Shown here one piece after another: positions 62,316 to 64,000 of a DNA stretch of 64,000 nucleotides (position 1 is the stretch's first letter; the number at the start of each line of letters is the position of its first letter). Origin of the DNA: Ogataea parapolymorpha DL-1. Lineage: Eukaryota > Ascomycota > Pichiomycetes > Pichiales > Pichiaceae. The position numbers were made by a program, and so were the translations under genes. Where the stretch lies: the NCBI RefSeq assembly GCF_000187245.1, contig NC_027862.1:930001-994000 (forward strand), in the 5' to 3' direction. The notes under the pieces were generated by a model. The model saw only the letters and a list, made by a program, of their open reading frames with translations. It did not search any database and was not told the DNA's origin.

Positions 62316-62351
62316 ATGGACCTGTTTACAACTTTCAATGGATTACGATGA
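62316..62351 (+). promoter_or_regulatory. Upstream ORF overlapping the sorting-nexin start
   Basis: An ATG 22 bp before the main start opens an 11-codon frame (MDLFTTFNGLR) in a different register that ends at 62351, inside the main gene. Ribosomes using it could not simply reinitiate at the main ATG, so it may reduce translation. Confidence 0.5.
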
Positions 62352-64000
62352 GTTTAGCAATGACAACAACCCATTTGCAGGCTCCAATCATTTTTACTCC
62401 AACGGAATAAGCACTACCATTGAAACCGGAGAGCCACAGGACAGCGACACGAGCGGAGCTAGTTTAGGAGTCCAATCTCTGGATAGCCAGCCTCTTGTCA
62501 GTCACATGCCAGCTCAAAGTTCAGACAGTGCAAATGTTCTGATCACAAATTATGAAGTCCTGCGAGATTTCAAGAACATCACCACAGTATTTTACAAAAT
62601 AGAATACATGTCCAACAGTGTATTGCGCCGCTACACAGATTTCGTCTTCCTTCGTTCTTATCTCACAAAACTCTTTCAAACGAAAGTCATACCGCCGATT
62701 CCCGAGAAACATTCTTTGGGGAGACTGATCAAGAATCCATTCACCTACAAATCAGACACAAAAATAATATACAGACGAATTCGACTACTTCAATACTTTC
62801 TCACGGAGCTGATATCCGATCCTGAGATTAAACAAGCGGAAGTTTTTGTCAAATTTCTGGATTCATCACAAAGAAATTGGCTTCAGATGGTAAAGTCTGG
62901 GCACGTTGCCAGTTTATCTTCGAAATCTGTGCTATTAACCTCACCAAGAAACCCGACCATACCCAATCCTTATCTAGTCTACCTACCGGTCCCGCCCCTT
63001 GGATTGGCCAAAAAGTACGATTCTAGTCTCAATTCACGGATTTTTGTACCATTGGAGAAAAAGGCAAAGCTTTTGTTGCAGAGAGTCCAGGGTTTGGAAC
63101 AAACAAGCAAAAAACTAATTAAGGATTTTGAAAAAAACCGCCTAGCCATGGTTGAGCTTGGCGGTTTCTTCAATATCTTCAGCATTCTGGAAGATCAACA
63201 AAAACACATCGAAGAATTTGGAAACAGAATTGATTTAACCTTTTTGAATATTGAGATCCTAACAAAGTCTATCACAGTCAAGATCTACGAACCATTGATT
63301 ATTTTGCGCCTCACATTAGTTGCCATTTTACATCTCCTTCATTATAGAAAACTGAAAGAGTTGCAATTATCGTATTTGCAAGAAATCATTGTCAAAAAAC
63401 AGATCCGACTGAGGAGTTTGATGGAACGAGTGACATCAGAGTTCAAACTCAATCAAGTGTTGCACAATAATTCAGTCGATTCTCCAAGTCTGAACAGAGC
63501 AATAAATGAGTTGAAAATTAAAAAGCAGAAACGCAAACAGCTGGACGAATCGTCTCTTATCATAATCAACGAACAGCTGCACAAGGACGACGACGATGAA
63601 AGCTTCATCAGAGACCATGATAACAATTCTACATTAAGCAAAGGCAATCAGGGGAACTGGAAAACAGCCATTGCAGGAACGTCATCATCTGCATCATCAA
63701 ATAAGATTCACACGAGGGCCACGTCTAGCCACAAATCTGTCTCAAAATTAACCCCTGACGAACTAGGTTCTGAAATGTGTACAGCTCGTCTCGAGCTCAG
63801 CGAAAAGCTCACTCCATGTTTTACAAACCTTATGCTAGATGTGAAGTATATCAGTCTCGAGGTAGAAAAGAATGTCAACCATCAATTAGCCAAGGTGATT
63901 CAAAGATTGCACGATATCATGAGTGACTGGCAAACTGTGGTTTTCAGTGAGTTCGCACATAGCTGTCGCAAGATATGGAGCAATGATACATGTTTGAGTT
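62338..64000 (+). CDS. ATG20: PX-BAR sorting nexin (Atg20/Snx41 type), 3' end beyond the window
   Basis: The frame is open for 554 codons and runs off the window edge. After a polar N terminus, a PX domain (about 65-175) has ITNYEVLRDFKNITTVFYKIEYMSN, the PI3P-contact RRYTDFVFLRSYL and the IPPIPEKHSLG loop with the RR..LLQYFL helix. A helical BAR-like region follows (KKAKLLLQRVQGLEQTSKKLIKDFEKN...LGGFFNIFSILEDQQKHIEEFGN), interrupted by a Ser-rich insertion near 440-480. Atg20 and Snx41 both pair with Snx4 in recycling and selective autophagy; the window does not distinguish them. DYN2 is divergent, 92 bp away. Confidence 0.82.
   Translation, partial: MDYDEFSNDNNPFAGSNHFYSNGISTTIETGEPQDSDTSGASLGVQSLDSQPLVSHMPAQSSDSANVLITNYEVLRDFKNITTVFYKIEYMSNSVLRRYTDFVFLRSYLTKLFQTKVIPPIPEKHSLGRLIKNPFTYKSDTKIIYRRIRLLQYFLTELISDPEIKQAEVFVKFLDSSQRNWLQMVKSGHVASLSSKSVLLTSPRNPTIPNPYLVYLPVPPLGLAKKYDSSLNSRIFVPLEKKAKLLLQRVQGLEQTSKKLIKDFEKNRLAMVELGGFFNIFSILEDQQKHIEEFGNRIDLTFLNIEILTKSITVKIYEPLIILRLTLVAILHLLHYRKLKELQLSYLQEIIVKKQIRLRSLMERVTSEFKLNQVLHNNSVDSPSLNRAINELKIKKQKRKQLDESSLIIINEQLHKDDDDESFIRDHDNNSTLSKGNQGNWKTAIAGTSSSASSNKIHTRATSSHKSVSKLTPDELGSEMCTARLELSEKLTPCFTNLMLDVKYISLEVEKNVNHQLAKVIQRLHDIMSDWQTVVFSEFAHSCRKIWSNDTCLS

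Noticed and set aside
1..64000. tRNA genes, rRNA, transposons, LTRs, CRISPR arrays
   Set aside because: None found by reading both strands: no B-box-like GGTTCGANNCC with a partner A box, no long direct repeats and no integrase-type frames.

Overview
The window is nuclear DNA of a budding yeast, most likely a methylotrophic yeast of the Ogataea (Hansenula) polymorpha group. The reasons are compact protein-coding genes on both strands, very few and very short spliceosomal introns, a respiratory complex I subunit (GRIM-19/NB6M type) and a betaine-lipid synthase (BTA1), both absent from Saccharomyces cerevisiae, and ordinary yeast housekeeping genes. Conserved leucines of alpha-tubulin are encoded by CTG, so this is not a CUG-Ser or CUG-Ala yeast. 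The genus is an inference from gene content; no rRNA, tRNA, transposon, telomere, centromere or CRISPR was seen.

Layout. 1-6 kb: 3' end of a LAA1-like HEAT-repeat gene, ALG9, complex I subunit NB6M, PHO13, YPD1 and a 39-codon OST4. 6-11 kb: AGX1 and SHM2 converge (two routes to glycine), then the ribosomal genes RPS16 (intron), RPL13 and RPP1. 10.8-21 kb is the most accessory-looking part: a GPI-anchored phytase-like esterase, the betaine-lipid synthase BTA1, a DUF1989 protein, an alcohol-acetyltransferase-like enzyme, a TPR-like membrane protein and a ferric-reductase-type oxidoreductase; the last four form a tightly packed tandem array. 21-29 kb: a coiled-coil (THOC7-like) protein, MRPL4, an RSO55-type release factor, RAP1, PRM10 and SKI8. 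29-40 kb: VAM7, GAD1, a D-ribulokinase-like FGGY kinase, BUR6, TMS1, ARP10, an acidic unknown protein, a 50-codon SCOCO/SLO1-like gene and NGL2. 40-53.6 kb: ATH1, TUB1 (intron), a Zn2Cys6 regulator, THI80, CKB2, HIR2 and MSW1. 53.7-64 kb: ESC2, CYC2, CIA1, PEP12, an ATF/CREB-type bZIP gene, a probable complex I subunit, an unknown basic protein, DYN2 (two tiny introns) and the start of an ATG20/SNX41-type sorting nexin.

The genes do not form one pathway, but several neighbours make sense together: AGX1 with SHM2 (glycine/serine and one-carbon metabolism), MRPL4 with RSO55 (mitochondrial translation, shared promoter), RPS16 with RPL13 (shared promoter), and BTA1 with the phytase-like gene, each of which has a CACGTG box upstream (possible phosphate response). 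TMS1-ARP10, with a YDR109C homologue close by, is a relic of gene order shared with S. cerevisiae chromosome IV.

The least expected signals are four introns of only 32-44 nt, two of them (34 and 32 nt) in DYN2 with an identical 11-nt branch-to-acceptor tail; two micro-genes (OST4, SCOCO-like) that length-filtered annotation would miss; the DUF1989-acetyltransferase pair only 20 bp apart; a divergent pair whose start codons are 36 bp apart; a perfect 8-nt inverted repeat around CACGT; and an 8-mer, CGATCGAC, recurring in four promoters.
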